NCBI GenBank assembly: GCA_022361315.1
Contig: JAKSBB010000187.1
Location: forward strand, 1-15,380
Length of the DNA stretch: 15,380 bases
From: Desulfobacterales bacterium
GTDB lineage: Bacteria > Desulfobacterota > Desulfobacteria > Desulfobacterales > Desulfobacteraceae
Direction of reading: 5' to 3'
Positions 15,068 through 15,380 of the stretch are shown here, piece after piece. The number at the start of each line of letters is the position of its first letter. Position 1 is the stretch's first letter. Position numbers and translations under genes: made by a program. The notes under the pieces are model-generated. The model was not told the origin of the DNA. It saw only the letters and a program-made list of their open reading frames with translations, and made no database searches.

Positions 15068-15380
15068 CTACAGCAGGCCGGCTATCATGGATTTGAGTTC
15101 ATCGTAGCTCTGGGTAATGGGAATGCCGGGAAAATCCGTTTCAATGGATGCCGGGGGTCTGAAAAAGAACCCCTGATCTGCGGCCTGGATCATTCCGGTA
15201 TCATTATAAGAGTCGCCAAAGGCAATCACGTGATAATTCAGGGACTGCAGCGCCTTGACCGCACGGGTTTTCTGATTGTCGATTCTCAAATTGTAATCGG
15301 AAATTCTGCCCTGGTCATCAACGGTAAGGCTGTGGCAGAGCAGGGCCGGGTGGCCCAGTTTGGCCATCAGCGGGCCTGCA
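15068..15380 (-). CDS. thrH: ThrH-like phosphoserine phosphatase / homoserine phosphotransferase, 3' part
   Basis: Only the C-terminal ~104 residues are in the window; the reading frame runs open to the window edge. The HAD-family motif IAFGDSYNDTGM binds the catalytic magnesium. The context GHPALLCHSLTVDD ... KTRAVKALQSLNYHVIAFGD ... FFFRPP closely resembles ThrH rather than classical SerB. ThrH removes phosphate from phosphoserine and can transfer it to homoserine. The N-terminal DxD catalytic motif is outside the window, so activity cannot be judged. It ends in TAG 21 bases before rfaE1. A methionine in the visible part (15367) is internal, not the start. Confidence 0.85.
   Translation of the reverse strand, partial: AGPLMAKLGHPALLCHSLTVDDQGRISDYNLRIDNQKTRAVKALQSLNYHVIAFGDSYNDTGMIQAADQGFFFRPPASIETDFPGIPITQSYDELKSMIAGLL

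Overview
The window reads as a bacterial chromosome segment of moderately high GC. The gene mix suggests a Gram-negative anaerobe of the Desulfobacterota (Desulfobacterales-like). This rests on an OleB/OleC olefin-type pair, a DHH-CBS protein, very receiver-rich hybrid kinases, a stand-alone heptose kinase and ThrH. The taxonomic call is an inference; no ribosomal RNA or other marker gene is present. There is no insertion sequence, phage gene, CRISPR array or origin.

Layout. (1) Bases 1-305 are a non-coding leader. (2) Bases 306-3641, plus strand: an OleB-like alpha/beta hydrolase, an unrecognised single-pass membrane protein and an OleC-like beta-lactone synthetase, apparently one transcript. 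OleA and OleD are not visible. (3) Bases 3657-4958, minus strand and convergent with oleC: a stand-alone DHH-DHHA1-CBS-CBS phosphoesterase with a near-consensus promoter. (4) Bases 5168-13201, plus strand: a four-gene signalling operon with a promoter at 5056-5084. It encodes a CheD-HDOD fusion, a CheR methyltransferase, a 1280-residue transmembrane hybrid histidine kinase with four receiver domains, and a 683-residue REC-PAS-kinase-REC protein. The first three genes overlap by 4 bases each and the last follows after 20 bases. (5) Bases 13281-13628, minus: a short ribosome hibernation factor. (6) Bases 13945-14021, minus: an initiator tRNA-Met with its own promoter and tandem terminators. (7) Bases 14081 to the window end, minus: rfaE1 (heptose-7-phosphate kinase) preceded by the 3' part of thrH.

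The most unusual part is the signalling operon. It carries the two chemoreceptor-modifying enzymes CheD and CheR, but no chemoreceptor signalling domain, CheA, CheW or CheB. Instead it has a kinase with a chemoreceptor-type sensory half (two membrane segments around a four-helix-bundle region, then HAMP). That kinase also has a regular Gln/Glu-rich heptad coiled coil directly before the phospho-accepting histidine. A reasonable hypothesis is that CheD and CheR tune this kinase, or distant receptors feeding it, by Gln deamidation and Glu methylation. Six receiver domains and no DNA-binding or cyclic-di-GMP effector leave the output unknown; the HDOD domain is the only local candidate.

The Ole region is a second point of interest, because a membrane-anchored coiled-coil protein is translationally embedded between two enzymes of hydrocarbon synthesis. 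A third is the initiator tRNA, whose T-stem carries two adjacent U-U mismatches.
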